From Eustoma russellianum (lineage: Eukaryota; Streptophyta; Magnoliopsida; Gentianales; Gentianaceae): a DNA stretch of 64,000 bases. A model generated the notes under the pieces. That model was not told where the DNA came from and did no database searches. It saw only the letters and a list, made by a program, of their open reading frames with translations. The position numbers and the translations under genes were made by a program. The DNA is taken from NCBI GenBank assembly GCA_036186865.1, contig AP025069.1, positions 19,793,910 to 19,857,909 of the forward strand. Direction: 5' to 3'. This document shows, piece after piece, positions 1 through 10,848 of this stretch; the first letter of the stretch is position 1, and every line of letters starts with the position of its first letter.

Positions 1-989
1 ACTTCCGATAGTAACCAGCGAGACCGAGAAACTCCGTACTTCTGTAACATTCGTCGGTCTGGGCCATTCCGTGATTGCCTCGATTTTCTTGGGATCTACC
101 GATATACCTTCTTCGGATATCACATGCCCTAGAAATGCTACACTTTGTAGCCAGATTCGCATTTACTAAACTTTGCATACAGACGCTCCCTTCGTAGAAT
201 GTCCAGAGCAATCCTTAAATGGGTGGCATGGGTCTCTTCATCCGGTGAATATATCAGTATGTCATCGATGAAGACTACTACGAATTTGTCCAGTTGGTCT
301 TGAAAGACTCGATTCATTAGATCCATGAATGCTGCAGGGGCGTTGGTTAGCCCGAATGGCATTACTAGAAATTCGTAATGCCCATAACGGGTTCTGAACG
401 CAGTTTTCTAGACGTCTTCAGCCTTGATCTTCAACTGGAAATATCCTGAGCGGAGATCAATCTTACTGAAAATCCTTGCCCTCCGAAGCTGATCGAACAA
501 GTCGTCGATCCTTGGCAAAGGGTACTTATTCTTTATAATGATCTTGTTGAGCTCCCTATAGTCAATACACAACCGCATACTTCCGTCCTTCTTTTTAACG
601 AACAGTACTGGAGCTCCCCACGGTGAAACACTCGAGCAGATCAATTTCTTTTCCAGCAATTCGCGTAACTGCTCCTTCAGCTCTTTTAGTTCCGCTGGGG
701 CCATTCTGTAGGGAGCCTTTGATATTGGTTCAGCTCCCGGAACTAGGTTGATCTCAAAAGATATTTCTCGTTCCGGAGGAAGACCTGGCAAGTCTTCTGG
801 GAAAACATCTGGGTATTTGCGAACTACTGGAACTTGGGACATGTCTATAGTTGCTTGATCAGTGTTTATGGCATAGATAAGATACCCTTCATATCCTTTC
901 CTTAGTGCTTTACTAGCGCGGATCGCATTTACATATATGTTCTTAGGACTCTTCTGTAGCTTTCATCCTCCTTGAAATGTTACCTCTTC
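1..989 (-). pseudogene. pol: Reverse transcriptase region of gypsy E, broken
   Basis: Continuation of pol toward the window edge. Visible RT blocks include YRELNKI, LPRIDDLFDQL, FSKIDLRSGY, MPFGLTNAPAAFMDLMN and the catalytic FIDDILIYS. Breaks: stops after the protease, a TAG just before the KTAFRTRYGHY block (near 409), and an apparent one-base deletion near 160 after the KFSKCE block. The remaining RT, RNase H and integrase lie outside the window. It is closely similar to gypsy F over the same stretch. Confidence 0.85.
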
Positions 990-1324
990 TCATGTGGGAC
1001 CCTTAAATGTAACCTGTTTTTCGTTACAGTCGATGTTGGCGCAATTCTTGGAGAGCCAGTCCATTCCAAGAATTACATCGAAGTCCGTCATAGGTATGGA
1101 GATTAAATCGGCATCAAACCGATGATTATCAAACTCAAGCTCACAATTTTCGAAAACATGGTGAGCTACAAGCATCTGCTCCCCAGCTGCTTGAATTCTA
1201 TAGGGTGTATCACTATAGGTTGGGGTTTTCTCAATATTCTTTGCAAATCTCTTTGATATGAAAGAGTGGCTAGCGCCACTATCAAATAGCACGTTGGCAG
1301 GTATTGAACATACTAGTATAGCTC
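990..1324 (-). CDS. Retropepsin-type protease domain of gypsy E
   Basis: Aspartic protease that would cleave the Gag-Pol polyprotein. The catalytic loop reads LFDSGASHSFIS, followed by the ILGMDWL motif typical of gypsy proteases. The exon begins at the candidate acceptor and has no ATG of its own. The frame ends at TGA (990-992) where gypsy F has an arginine codon, and a second TGA follows a few codons later, so the link to RT is broken by point mutations. Confidence 0.8.
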
Positions 1325-1405
1325 CTGAATCATACAATACTCACTAAGCAACCATAAGGCAACAGCATTATAAAAGAGAGAACTAGTAAGGTTTTCCGAA
1401 AATAC
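1325..1405 (-). other. Candidate 81-nt intron between gag and protease of gypsy E
   Basis: On the minus strand the donor is ACAG|GTATTTTC and the acceptor GATTCAG|GAG. Unspliced, Gag ends at a TAG a few codons into the interval. Removing 81 nt joins the first base of a glycine codon to the first two bases of the acceptor exon and gives VVTG^AILV, the continuous form expected at a Del/Tekay gag-protease junction. The protease frame has no ATG upstream of its conserved part, only a TTG. The same position is interrupted in F (83 nt) and D (87 nt). Splicing itself is inference. Confidence 0.65.
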
Positions 1406-2624
1406 CTGTCACCACGTCGTTAGCTTCCTCAGTAGCTGCGTCAGTCATAACGTGAACTCGTACATTGGTACGCTGACGCTGAGGTTTTTGTGGCTGCTGT
1501 TGCTGCTGGGCCTCCTTTTCCGGGCACTCCCTGGCTAAATGCCCTGCTTTCCCGCATCCAAAGCAGGTGGGGCCTTGGTTTGGACAGTTCTTGGAGATGT
1601 GTCCTCCCTGACTGCATTTAAAACATTTCCCGGTCTGAATGTAACATTCTCCTACGTGGCGCTTACCACAATGAGAGCAGTCTGGAATGGCAGGTTGGGG
1701 TCCTTGATTCTTCTGGGGGCGGCGTGGAAACTGACTCTTCTCTTGACGTCCTGGGCCCTTTGTGTTCTGCTTTGTGGATTTTCGGGGCCCCCCACTTCCT
1801 GACACTTCCCTACCTCTCTTTTGACTAAACTCATCTCGACGGATGATATCTCTTTCAATTCTGTAGCACGCATCTAGAAGGGCACCAAAGTTGGCTGGGT
1901 TGGCATTAACCAACCACGTTCGGATTCTGGGATTCAGTCCTCTTTCAAATTTCAACATTTTAGTTTCTTCATCGTTCATAGTGGATGGTTGGAATCTCCC
2001 CAGAGCTATGAACTTATTAGCATAGTCTGCCACCGTCATTCCAGATTCTTGCACTACGGATTCAAATTCATGCCTTTTGTGCAGTTTGGCTGAAGGTGGT
2101 GTATAAAATTTGTGAAATTCCTGGAGAAACCTTTCCAAGGAGATTGGTCTTGGCAAGGCTTGTAGGTTGGCCTTCCACCATTGGTTGGCTTCCCCTAACA
2201 GAAACGGTATAACTGCTTGAGTCTTTACTTCTTCGGGAGCTCTGATTAGTTTGAAACAATTTTCCACCTTATCAAGCCACTTCTCAGCAGCATCAAAGTC
2301 TGACTTTCCTTCAAATGGCGGTATGTTGGCCCTCTTCAGCTTTTCAAAATAATACTGGGCATCTCTGACTGGCTCGTGAGGTTGAGGGTTATTCTGTTGC
2401 AGCATTACTTGCCCAATTTGGGTGACTGTTTGGCAAAAGTTTTGAAAAGAATTAATATCTGGCATCATGGGTGGAAAAGGTCCTTGTGGTGGGGGGTCGT
2501 TCTGAACTGGCGGTGGGTTTTGGCCTTGAGGCGGCGGGGGTGGAGGAACTTGCGCAGGTGGAGGAGGGATAGACTCCTGCACCCCGGTTCGAGCTCTGGC
2601 TGGTCTCCCTCTGGGTCGTACCAT
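1383..2624 (-). CDS. gag: Gag of gypsy E (413 aa when unspliced)
   Basis: Structural protein of the virus-like particle. The uninterrupted frame starts at an ATG about 280 bp after the primer site. Residues about 15-60 are proline-rich, followed by a retrotransposon gag domain (about 95-260, with an ANQWWKAN motif) and a basic region. Three CCHC zinc knuckles follow at about 315-375: CSHCGKRHVGEC, CFKCSQGGHISKNC and CFGCGKAGHLAREC. The last seven residues before the stop lie in the candidate intron 1325-1405, so residues up to VVTG would be shared with a spliced Gag-Pol. This is the best preserved gag in the window; F and D have broken copies. Confidence 0.85.
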   Translation of the reverse strand: MVRPRGRPARARTGVQESIPPPPAQVPPPPPPQGQNPPPVQNDPPPQGPFPPMMPDINSFQNFCQTVTQIGQVMLQQNNPQPHEPVRDAQYYFEKLKRANIPPFEGKSDFDAAEKWLDKVENCFKLIRAPEEVKTQAVIPFLLGEANQWWKANLQALPRPISLERFLQEFHKFYTPPSAKLHKRHEFESVVQESGMTVADYANKFIALGRFQPSTMNDEETKMLKFERGLNPRIRTWLVNANPANFGALLDACYRIERDIIRRDEFSQKRGREVSGSGGPRKSTKQNTKGPGRQEKSQFPRRPQKNQGPQPAIPDCSHCGKRHVGECYIQTGKCFKCSQGGHISKNCPNQGPTCFGCGKAGHLARECPEKEAQQQQQPQKPQRQRTNVRVHVMTDAATEEANDVVTGIFGKPY

Positions 2625-2900
2625 CTGCAGTAAGCAGTGTCGGCTTTATTTAACAAAAGAATGTCGAAATAAGTAGCAAAATTTTACTTAAGCATGTAGG
2701 AAGAGCATATATGTACATACGTTATATTTGTGATCAGTCATTAGTTAGGACACATCACTGGGCTGCTTCCTAATTTTCTAGTCTTGAGTCATCCTATTCT
2801 AAGGTCATCTCTCATCTAAGATTAGAACTTAGATCTAAGATCAAACTTAGTTGACTACAATCATGCCTTAGTTCTACATTCTGCCCGGATCTGGAGCCTT

Positions 2901-2916
2901 GGGCTCTGATACCACC
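2901..2916 (-). other. Primer-binding site of gypsy E
   Basis: Read on the minus strand it is GGTGGTATCAGAGCCC, directly after the LTR end. TGGTATCAGAGC is complementary to the 3' end of plant initiator methionine tRNA, the usual primer for minus-strand DNA synthesis in plant LTR elements. It is the best preserved of the three gypsy primer sites here. Confidence 0.9.
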
Positions 2917-5900
2917 TGTGGCGCCCCGCACCCCGGCCCTGCCGGAGTGGGTGCACCCGCCGTACTTCACTAAGGAGAGTACTAGGCGTCGTCCCATATG
3001 TGGCATGCTCCATGGTATAAGGCACGGATTAACGTGCTTACACATAGGTAATTAAGCGAAACCGTGGCAGAATTTAAAACTTCAAAATAAAATAAACATC
3101 CATACGATCATTCATAGTTTACATCCCAAAATAAAAGTATCCAGAGTCACAAAAGCAAATGTTTCTCCCTCCAAATACATAATATCATAGCTGGCCGGTC
3201 ATTCCTCTTAGGTTAGTCCATCAGATCTTCATCCTATACATGTCATCACTTAATATAGCAAGTTCATTTCTCAGAGAAAAGTTGTCACTTAGAACTGAAT
3301 GCATCATAACAGAGATGTAACTTATACAATGAATAGCATAACAAGGGTCATAAGATCTATACGCTCGTCATAACGCTGGACCCAACGTATTCTTTCGTGA
3401 ATGTAGCAAGCATGCGTATGTATGTGTAACGTGTCATTACTTAAGAAAAATCATTACCCATAGTAGAACATAACATTAAAATACTATGACTCGTATTTGA
3501 TGAATGCCATGACAAGGATGATCACTTAGAGATGTCATATTTAGGGTTTGCGTGGTCATCCCTACTTAAATCTCATGAGTCACTATATGAATGTAACATG
3601 CATGCATATGTACATGTGATGCCGTGAGATGAAAATGGAAATATGATCTTTTCATGCTTCTCTTCAAAACATCATCATCGTCATAAAACAATAGAGTGTT
3701 GAGATCTATGTCCCGGATCTGAGGCGGTATGTCATCTCGTCTGGACGGGTCTATTATATCCGGACCCGCACGGCCTCATATTCTCGTATTCAGATCTATG
3801 TCCCGGATCTGAGGCGGTACGTCATCTCGTCTTTGTCGGGTCTATTATTCCGGACCCGCACGGCCTCGTATCAGATCACTTAACCCTGATCTGGTGGGTT
3901 CATACTGGCCAATCTCATACTCACACACGGTACCGGTGGGGAATCATTTCTTTCAAAAAAGAAAATCATCTTTTGAAAATGCATTTCATCTTTCTTCCTT
4001 ACAAAACTCATGTCATGAATCAAGTACGTGACAATGATGCAAATGCATGTCATGTAATATGCAAAACGTGGTTCAATGCGTATCATGCTCGAATAAACAC
4101 GTCTCGTCATCAGGCTAGAGAATTTCCAGCTTAGTAACGTCAACTTCTCTTTAGTTATTCTCCACTAAAATACACACTCTAGGCCACTTGGTTTGCATGT
4201 ACTCGTTTATAAGTGTCATAAGTAATTACCCGGTAAGTTTTAGGGCAAGACGATGTTGATAAGGGAATCATTATCCTTTTCTCAGAGTGGATACAAAACT
4301 GAATTCTGGAATGACCAGTTTTACTATAAAATTTATTGTGACCAATCCTTTAATCATTTTTGGAAATTCCAACTTTCCAGCTTAATAATCTCATTGGATT
4401 AGTGTCCTGCAAAAATTGGGCCCAAATGCACTTTTCTAAGGTTAAATTTCGGATCATGCAATATGACACACAATTTCTGTCAGTCCAGCGCATTTCAGTC
4501 TGACCTATTTTACTATAAAATTCAATAAAAATCATCCCTAACTCGTTTTGACATGATTCCAACTCTTACCCTTACTTTATTCATAGGTTTAGTTTCAGAC
4601 CAAAAATTAGCTAATTTGAACGCATCTAAGGTCCATTTCCAGGCTACTAATCACGTTACTCAAATTCTGCCCAGTACAACATTATCAGCAGGACCATTCT
4701 TACTAGAAAATTTATTAAAAATAAACCATAGCTCCTTTTAATGAAATTTAAACTCACACATTTCATATACATATGAGGCTAACATAACACCAGAAATTAG
4801 CCAATTTGAATACTCCTAAGGTTTATTTTAAGGTCATGCAAAACGTCACACTGTTCTGCCCAGTTCCAGTAATTTCTTCTTGAGCAGTTTTACCAAAAGA
4901 TTTATTAATAATAATTCACAACTCCTTTTATCGAAATTCCACCTCTCACATCTCATATACATATAAGACTAGTAGCATACCGAAAGTCAGCAGGTTTTAA
5001 AGTTCTTAAGACCCCTTTTTTGATCTCTCAAAACAACCTAAGTTTCTGCCCAATTCCAGAAGTTTTTCTAGTGGTCATATGTTGTTCCTAAGTGTCCTTA
5101 TCTTTCATTTTTTGGTACAAACACCTAATATACCATTGTAGTGTATGCGCACCCCTCCATCACAGTCCCATTTTCGGTGCATGCAAGAAAATAAGGAATC
5201 CAAGAGCATGTTATGCGCAACACACCACAAGACTATAGACTTATCTCTATTTCTTACCAAGTTAGCATGTACATACGAAAATCACACTCATTCCCTTTCA
5301 CCCCTCCCACCGTGAGCTCTCCTTGGGGGAAGAAGAAGAATCTTTATCATGTTCATCTTAGTTTACACATAATGAGATATATAACTCCAAAAGATTTCAC
5401 CTTTGAAACAAGATCTCACTCCCCCACTTTAAATAACCAAGGCCGAAAGATTTGGCCTTCAACTTGGCCTAAAAACTACCAAGATTAAATCTTAAGCACA
5501 TCTAGCCATTCATGCACACACTTTCACATTCAAGCCTTAAAGAGTATAGTGTACTTGCCTTCCTTGCTTACTCTACTTGGAGAGGTGTAGAAAAGTTGAA
5601 ATCCTTCTCTTTCCTATGCAAGCATTCCCACGGTGGTGGAAGGAAAAGAAAAGAGCATGGTTAGTCTATATTCTTTAACTAAATATTCTCTTAGAAAAGG
5701 AGTTAAATGGCTTACCAAAGAGGAGCTTGAGTAGTATCCAAGCTTTTCTAAACAAGAGTCCTTGAAGGCTTGAAATCCTTGAGCCTATATTCTCTTGAGT
5801 ATGAACCTTAATCCCTTGGGTTTGTGCTTAGGCCGAATGGCTTATGGGAAGGGAAGAGAGGAGGGCTTCTTGTTTGGTGTAAGAGAATGGAACTAGGGTT

Positions 5901-6467
5901 TCTCTTTTGGAGGGAACTCTTCTTGGATACTTGGTTGTAGCCGTTGGGATGGGGGGGTTTCCAAATTAATTCTCCCAACCTTGGTTACTTTTTGGTTAAC
6001 CCATGTTACTTTATTTCTAACCTTGATTATTTATGCTAGCCATAGTTACTTTTTATTAATCTTGGTTAGTTAAATATGGTTAGGTTACTTATTAAATAGG
6101 TTAAGTAGTTGGCTCCTTAATTGGCCTCCCCCTCCCCTTAGTATCCGGCGGTTGGGGGTCTTTAATGCCCCCAACCATGCCTAATTCAATTTCTATCTTT
6201 CTTAAATTTTGGTTTATTTAACATATTCCCTTAACTATTCATTTGTTTATAATCACAAGATAAGATAATGTGATGTGCCTTCCTTGGGCTTGTTGGCCGA
6301 ACTTATAAGACCTTGGGGTGAAAATTTTGGGTCCTCTCCCATGGTCCCTCATTCACTCTCAAGTACTATAGGCATATTGCCATTATCCGAGATGAAATGT
6401 ACAGTAGTAGTCATCGATCGTAACTAATATAAATCGCAAATAAAGGATCCCATGTTGGGTTACAACA
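2917..6467 (-). repeat. 5' LTR of gypsy E (3551 bp)
   Basis: The LTR runs from TG at 2917 on the plus strand, next to the primer site, to CA at 6467, next to copia coding sequence. Its ends match those of gypsy F: a GC-rich gcgccccgcaccc end and a gggttacaaca end. At 3.5 kb it is long for an LTR. It carries a tandem repeat of about 90 bp (3701-3890), TTACTTT-rich repeats near 5986-6070 and a 9-bp-arm inverted repeat at 6150-6176. The open frames inside are short and without recognisable domains, so I treat the LTR as non-coding. Confidence 0.88.
3701..3890. repeat. Two tandem 90-bp repeats in the gypsy E LTR
   Basis: The unit begins AGATCTATGTCCCGGATCT and contains a second inverted pair GGGTC...GGACCC. 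The second copy starts about 90 bp after the first and carries small differences. It corresponds in position to the hairpin array of F. Confidence 0.85.
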
Positions 6468-6472
6468 ATAAG

Positions 6473-7916
6473 AAATGATGTAAGGAATTTAGTGCCACGA
6501 CCACAAGATAAGACAATAATAGGCACAGAGTGGGTCTTTAGAAATAAAATGAATGAAGAAGGTAAAATTGTTAGAAACAAAGCGATACTTGTAGCACAAG
6601 GATATAATCAAGAAGAAAGAATAGACTACGGTGAAACATTTGCACCTGTAGCATGTTTAGAAGCCATACGACTATTACTTGTTATTGCTTGCATGAAAGG
6701 ATTTAAACTCTATCAAATGGACATAAAAAGTGTATTTTTAAATGGCTTTATACAAGAAGAAGTATACGTGAAGCAACCACCCGGTTTTAAAGATTTGAAA
6801 TATCCTCATCACGTTTACAAATTAAAGAAGGCACTATATGGCTTAAAACAAGCACCTAGAGCCTGGTATGATCATTTTGCTACTTTCCTTCTAGAAAATG
6901 GATTTAAAAGAGGCACCATAGATAGCACCTTATTCTTGAAACAAGATAAATCGGATTTACTAATCATTCAAATTTATGTTGATGACATCATTTTTGGATC
7001 TACATCTCATAAACTTGTTGAAGAATTTGAAATTTGCATGAAATCTAAGTTTGAAATGTCTATGGTTAGTGAATTGAATTTCTTTCTTGGCTTGCAGATT
7101 AAACAAACTAGTAAAGGTATTCACATAAGTCAAGTCAAATATGTAAATGACATGATTAATAAGTTCACTTTTGAGAACTTGAAACCATCCCCACCCCTAT
7201 GAGTGTCACCACTAAACTAGATAAAGATGAAAATGGAAAAGACTTTGATAATGCTTTATATAGGTGTATGATTTGTTCTTTTCTTTATCTTACTGCAAGT
7301 AGACCCGATATCATGTTTAGTGTATGTATGTTTGCACGTTTTCAAAGCCAACCTAAAGTGTCTCACTATAATGTTGTAAAAAGAATATTTCGATACACAC
7401 CCCCTTTAGGAATTTGGTATGATAAAAATTGTGAATTTGACTTGCATGCTTATACCGATGCGGATTATGGTGGATGCAAAATAGATAGAAAAAGCACAAG
7501 TGACACTTGTCAATTTATAGAAAATTCATTAATTTCTTGGTTTTCTAAAAAGCAAGCGAGTGTGGCATTATCTACTACTGAAACTGAATACATGGCACTT
7601 AGTCTGTGTTGCACACAACTCTTATGGTTAAAACAGCAACTTTCTGATTTTGGTATCACGGTAAATCACATTCCCATTTATTTTTTATAGTATGAGTGCT
7701 ATAAACTTGTATAGAAACCCCGTACTACACTCTAAGGCAAAGCACATAGAAGTACGGTATCACTTTCTTTGTGATCACGTGAATAATGGTGACATTGTTA
7801 TAGAACATATCCGCACCGAAGCACAAGTAGCCAATATATTCACTAAGGCACTAAATCATGCCATGTACAAAAATCTACGCTACAAATTAGGCATGATTTC
7901 TATTGATGTGATATAG
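6473..7916 (+). pseudogene. pol: Copia unit A: RT-RNase H part of pol, broken
   Basis: Downstream part of a copia pol cut by gypsy E at the start of RT. Visible blocks are the WVFRNKMNEEGK start of copia RT, YQMDIKSVFLNGFIQEE, YGLKQAPRAWYDHF and a preserved catalytic IYVDDIIFGS. RNase H follows with YTDADYGGC and the STTETEYMAL block. One missing C in the run near 7190 shifts the frame, and a stop at 7688-7690 interrupts the RNase H region. It shares base changes with copia C rather than B, for example the cysteine in CMICSFLY. Confidence 0.9.
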
Positions 7917-8138
7917 CTTGATGTGTCTTTTCATTTTTACATGCACTTTTGATTTTATTTCCAAAATATAGGGGGAGAGAGAGTGCATGATTTAAGGGGA
8001 GTGAGAGTGATTGATTGCAAAAATCAAGGGGGAGAGAATTCAAAATTCAAAATTTGAATTTGTGTACGATTGGAGGGAAAGCGGTTAAATTTAAATCATG
8101 AACTAAGGTTATTTTGTAAATCATCAAAAGGGGGATAT
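7917..8138 (+). other. Copia unit A 3' untranslated region with repeated polypurine tracts
   Basis: Between the pol stop and LTR1 lie about five purine runs of the type AGGGGGAGAGA, spaced roughly 30-50 bp apart. The last, AAAAGGGGGATA, directly abuts the TGTTGAG start of LTR1 and is the functional-position polypurine tract for plus-strand priming. The same layout occurs in B, C and N. Serial tracts of this kind recall the Maximus/SIRE copia lineage, which is an inference from family knowledge. Confidence 0.7.
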
Positions 8139-8648
8139 TGTTGAGAAAAAGAGTTTGAGTGATTCACAAAATACATGATTTAAATAACGCATGTTTAAGA
8201 AATGCATGATACAATTTCTTAATTGACACATTTTTGCGACAAACTTGCCTTATATACTTTATATATAATGTTGTCGTACTAACAAGCCATGAACCTTTAA
8301 AGCTTACATCAAATGGAAAACATTTGTTGTGTTTGAACTATTTTCAAATGCCATCATTAATGAACTAAACTAGTTCATTAAGTGAACTACTTAGTTAAAT
8401 GAACTATGTAGTTCATTAGATGGAGATATATTTGGAGAAGGCACGATGACAACAAACATGGAAATGGAAAGTCTCCTCCCACTCCATATCATGCGTTTAT
8501 ATATATATAATATATATATATTCAGATTTGTTTTGAAAAGGCACAATACGTATATATTCCGACGTACTACCGACACGTTACATATATTACTAACGTACAT
8601 CAACGTCACACCACTATACTTACCTCATATTTATGAGTATATTCAGGT

Positions 8649-8668
8649 CTTATATCATATGATATAAG
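8649..8668. repeat. Perfect 20-bp palindrome in copia LTR1
   Basis: CTTATATCATATGATATAAG equals its own reverse complement. It is also perfect in both LTRs of copia N (21942-21961 and 30452-30471). It has one change in LTR3 (46548-46567), and LTR2 has lost it in its internal deletion. It lies about 90 bp upstream of the candidate TATA box. Confidence 0.9.
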
Positions 8669-8738
8669 TCATGGAGATGAAAAAATTATTACGACACGTT
8701 ACAAGGTTATAAACCGAAAATTGTCGTATACGTACTTG

Positions 8739-8748
8739 CTATATATAG
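8739..8748 (+). promoter_or_regulatory. Candidate TATA box of the copia LTR1
   Basis: CTATATATAG matches the common plant TATA form. LTR3 has CATATATAG at the equivalent place (46670-46678). In LTR3 an ACGT-containing stretch lies just upstream. Transcription start is not shown by the sequence; a start about 30 bp downstream is inference. Confidence 0.4.
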
Positions 8749-10792
8749 ATGTCCAGCCCATATACTTCAAAAATGGCCACAAATTTCCTGCCTAACATGT
8801 TATACTCAGTCATGAAATCATTCCATGTTGGCACACACAAATCATCCCCAATTAAGACCAAATTGTGGAGATTTCAAATTCAACCTATTTTGTCACATGT
8901 GGGCGCCATTTTGTCTCAGCATTTAAGAGCTGAATATTCAATTTATTTCATGTATATTATGCGTGACATATTATATATAACATGTGCAAAAAGTTTGAAT
9001 TTAATCAGAGAAAAATCGCGTAATCGACAAAAGTCGAAAATCCGGTTTTTTATGAACACAACATATGGCACGTTTTTGGCATGACATGTAACATGTATCT
9101 AGACAATTTTTACATATTCAAGACATATTAAAATGTTCTAGAATATTAAAATTAGGGCTGATTGGAATATACCATATATGTGTAATTATTGTGCAATACT
9201 TGACAAAGTTTACAAAAAAAAATTCAGCACATGCTCAATACATATCACAAGCCTATGTCAGCCTTGGTGGAGCTTATGTGGAGCTTAGTTGGCATCTTGA
9301 TTGGTGGAGGATAAGTCACACAAGGTTAGTGACATAATGGAGGGAGGTACACAAGGTAACATTTCAAACCTTTTAGCAAATGAAACACATGCTGAAAATT
9401 CAGCATGTGAGACATTAGTTGGCCGATTTTGGTCTTGAATGGTGATGAAATTCCTTCCAAATTTGTGGGGATTAATTTTTGATTATTTGGAAATGTTTTA
9501 AACCTTATTTGTCACATGTTTTAGATGTTAATCTCAGATTGTTAAAGCTACTAAATGGTGACAAGGTTGGACCAATCATGAAGTGCCAAGTAAACAAAGT
9601 CTAGACATTCATCCAATCAAGTTGTGCCAAGTAAGCAAGATGGTGTCACATTTACACAAGGTATTCTTCCAAGGACATAAACGAGAATTCTCAAGGTGAA
9701 GAAAAGCCCTAGGGGGGCGGCCACTCTCAAATAAAAACAAGAGAAGAGAGCCACACAAATGCAAGACAAGTCTCATAATTTCCAAAGTGCAAAAAGACTC
9801 TATACTCTCTTCTTCTACATTTCTTTCTTCTCCTCCTCTCTCAAGCCTATTGTACTTATATTCAAACATATTCAATAGGCTTTGTTCATAACACCATACA
9901 TGCATCATTGTTGTAAAAGGTTGATGTGATCAAACCTTCATCCGTTCAGTGGTGGTGTTCGTGATCATTGTGATTGCTTGTATCGTTTGTTTAAGGGTGG
10001 AGTTGGTGTGTAACTCCAGCAACCCTTATGGTAAGGTGTTAATTTTGTTTAGTGATAACCGAGGAAGGTGTCTTCAAAGACTGAAGTAGGTTGATTTAAC
10101 TGAACCTGTATAAAATTCCTTGTGTTCTTTACTTTACTGCACAGTACTTTCAGTTTCCAGCATTCTGCATCCATTTCGTCGCAATCTTAAAAATAGCAAA
10201 CAAATTTCAAAAATTGTACAATTTTGAAGAAACATAGCCACACCTCTTAAGTTTCATTTGGCACAAGTTTCAACCTATTTGGACAAGCATAAGTCAATCA
10301 AACGTTAATAGTTCTGAGACTAGTGTAATCTGGTTTTCATATTTGCAAAGATTGACAACATCAACGTATTTGACATACTTGCCAAGGAATTTTGTAAAAC
10401 TGTTTCAACCAATTAAAATAAATATCTTAAGGGGTTTGTCATTAAATTTTCAGACCATTTGGAGTTACGGATTAATCGAAATAAATTTTTCAAATTAGAC
10501 TACTGTTTCTGGCAGATTTGCACAATCTGACCACATACGATGTTATAAAGGGTTAGAGGTTGAAATTTAATCTGAAATTTTTAGGAGATACTTAGACCAT
10601 CTGAGAGTAAAATCTCTCAAAATTTCAGGATTTTTGAAGGTCTGTAACCTAGTCTTTCAAACGTTTCAAATCAAAATCTGAAAACAGAAACTGTTTTCAG
10701 AAGATGGGTTTTGGGTAAAAATATTTTAAAAACCAAATTTTCCGCACCCACTATTCAAACCCCCCTTCTAGTGGTACCTTACAACTCCTTCA

Positions 10793-10808
10793 AGTGGTAT
10801 CAAAGTGC
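10793..10808 (+). other. Primer-binding site of copia B
   Basis: AGTGGTATCAAAGTGC follows the LTR1 end directly; it differs by a G-to-A change from the TGGTATCAGAG complement of initiator tRNA-Met. The matching site of unit C is at 17562-17577. Confidence 0.85.
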
Positions 10809-10848
10809 AGGCACACTCATAACAAGGAGATCCAAAGATCTTAGTGAG

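Larger units (their letters stand above)
1..6467 (-). mobile_element. Ty3/gypsy element E, 5' part (LTR, gag, protease, start of RT)
   Basis: Minus-strand LTR retrotransposon cut by the left window edge. Reading leftward from 6467 the order is LTR, tRNA-Met-type primer site, leader (2900 to 2625), gag, protease, reverse transcriptase. The protease-before-RT order with a gypsy-type FIDD RT motif shows Ty3/gypsy. Gag and pol closely resemble gypsy F in this window and more distantly the chromodomain element D, so a Del/Tekay chromovirus is likely, though its integrase and any chromodomain are outside the window. The right end is followed by ataag (6468-6472) and then by copia pol sequence, so E sits inside copia unit A. 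Confirming the TSD needs sequence left of the window. Confidence 0.9.
8139..10792 (+). repeat. Copia LTR1 (2654 bp), shared by units A and B
   Basis: Starts TGTTGAGAAAAAG after the polypurine tract of A and ends CTCCTTCA before the primer site of B. It is thus the 3' LTR of A and the 5' LTR of B at once, with no TSD on either side. It contains TGAACTA-type inverted repeats (8357-8417), a perfect 20-bp palindrome (8649-8668), a candidate TATA box (8739-8748), a TGCTGAA hairpin (9386-9409) and a C-rich run near the end. Relative to LTR3 it lacks about 35 bp near 8730. The 73-111-residue frames inside have no domain and are not conserved. Confidence 0.9.

Noticed and set aside
1539..1802. 87-aa plus-strand frame inside gypsy E gag
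   Set aside because: Antisense shadow of the Gag zinc-knuckle region, with no domain and no counterpart in F.
2901..2916. Part of a tRNA gene
   Set aside because: Only the primer-site complement is present, with no cloverleaf; the same holds at 10793, 17562, 24469, 39551 and 49103.
5213..5488. 91-aa frame in the gypsy E LTR
   Set aside because: No start context, domain or equivalent in the F LTR.
8446..9084. Small genes in LTR1
   Set aside because: Frames of 73 and 111 aa in AT-rich LTR sequence are not kept in LTR3 or N and lack domains.
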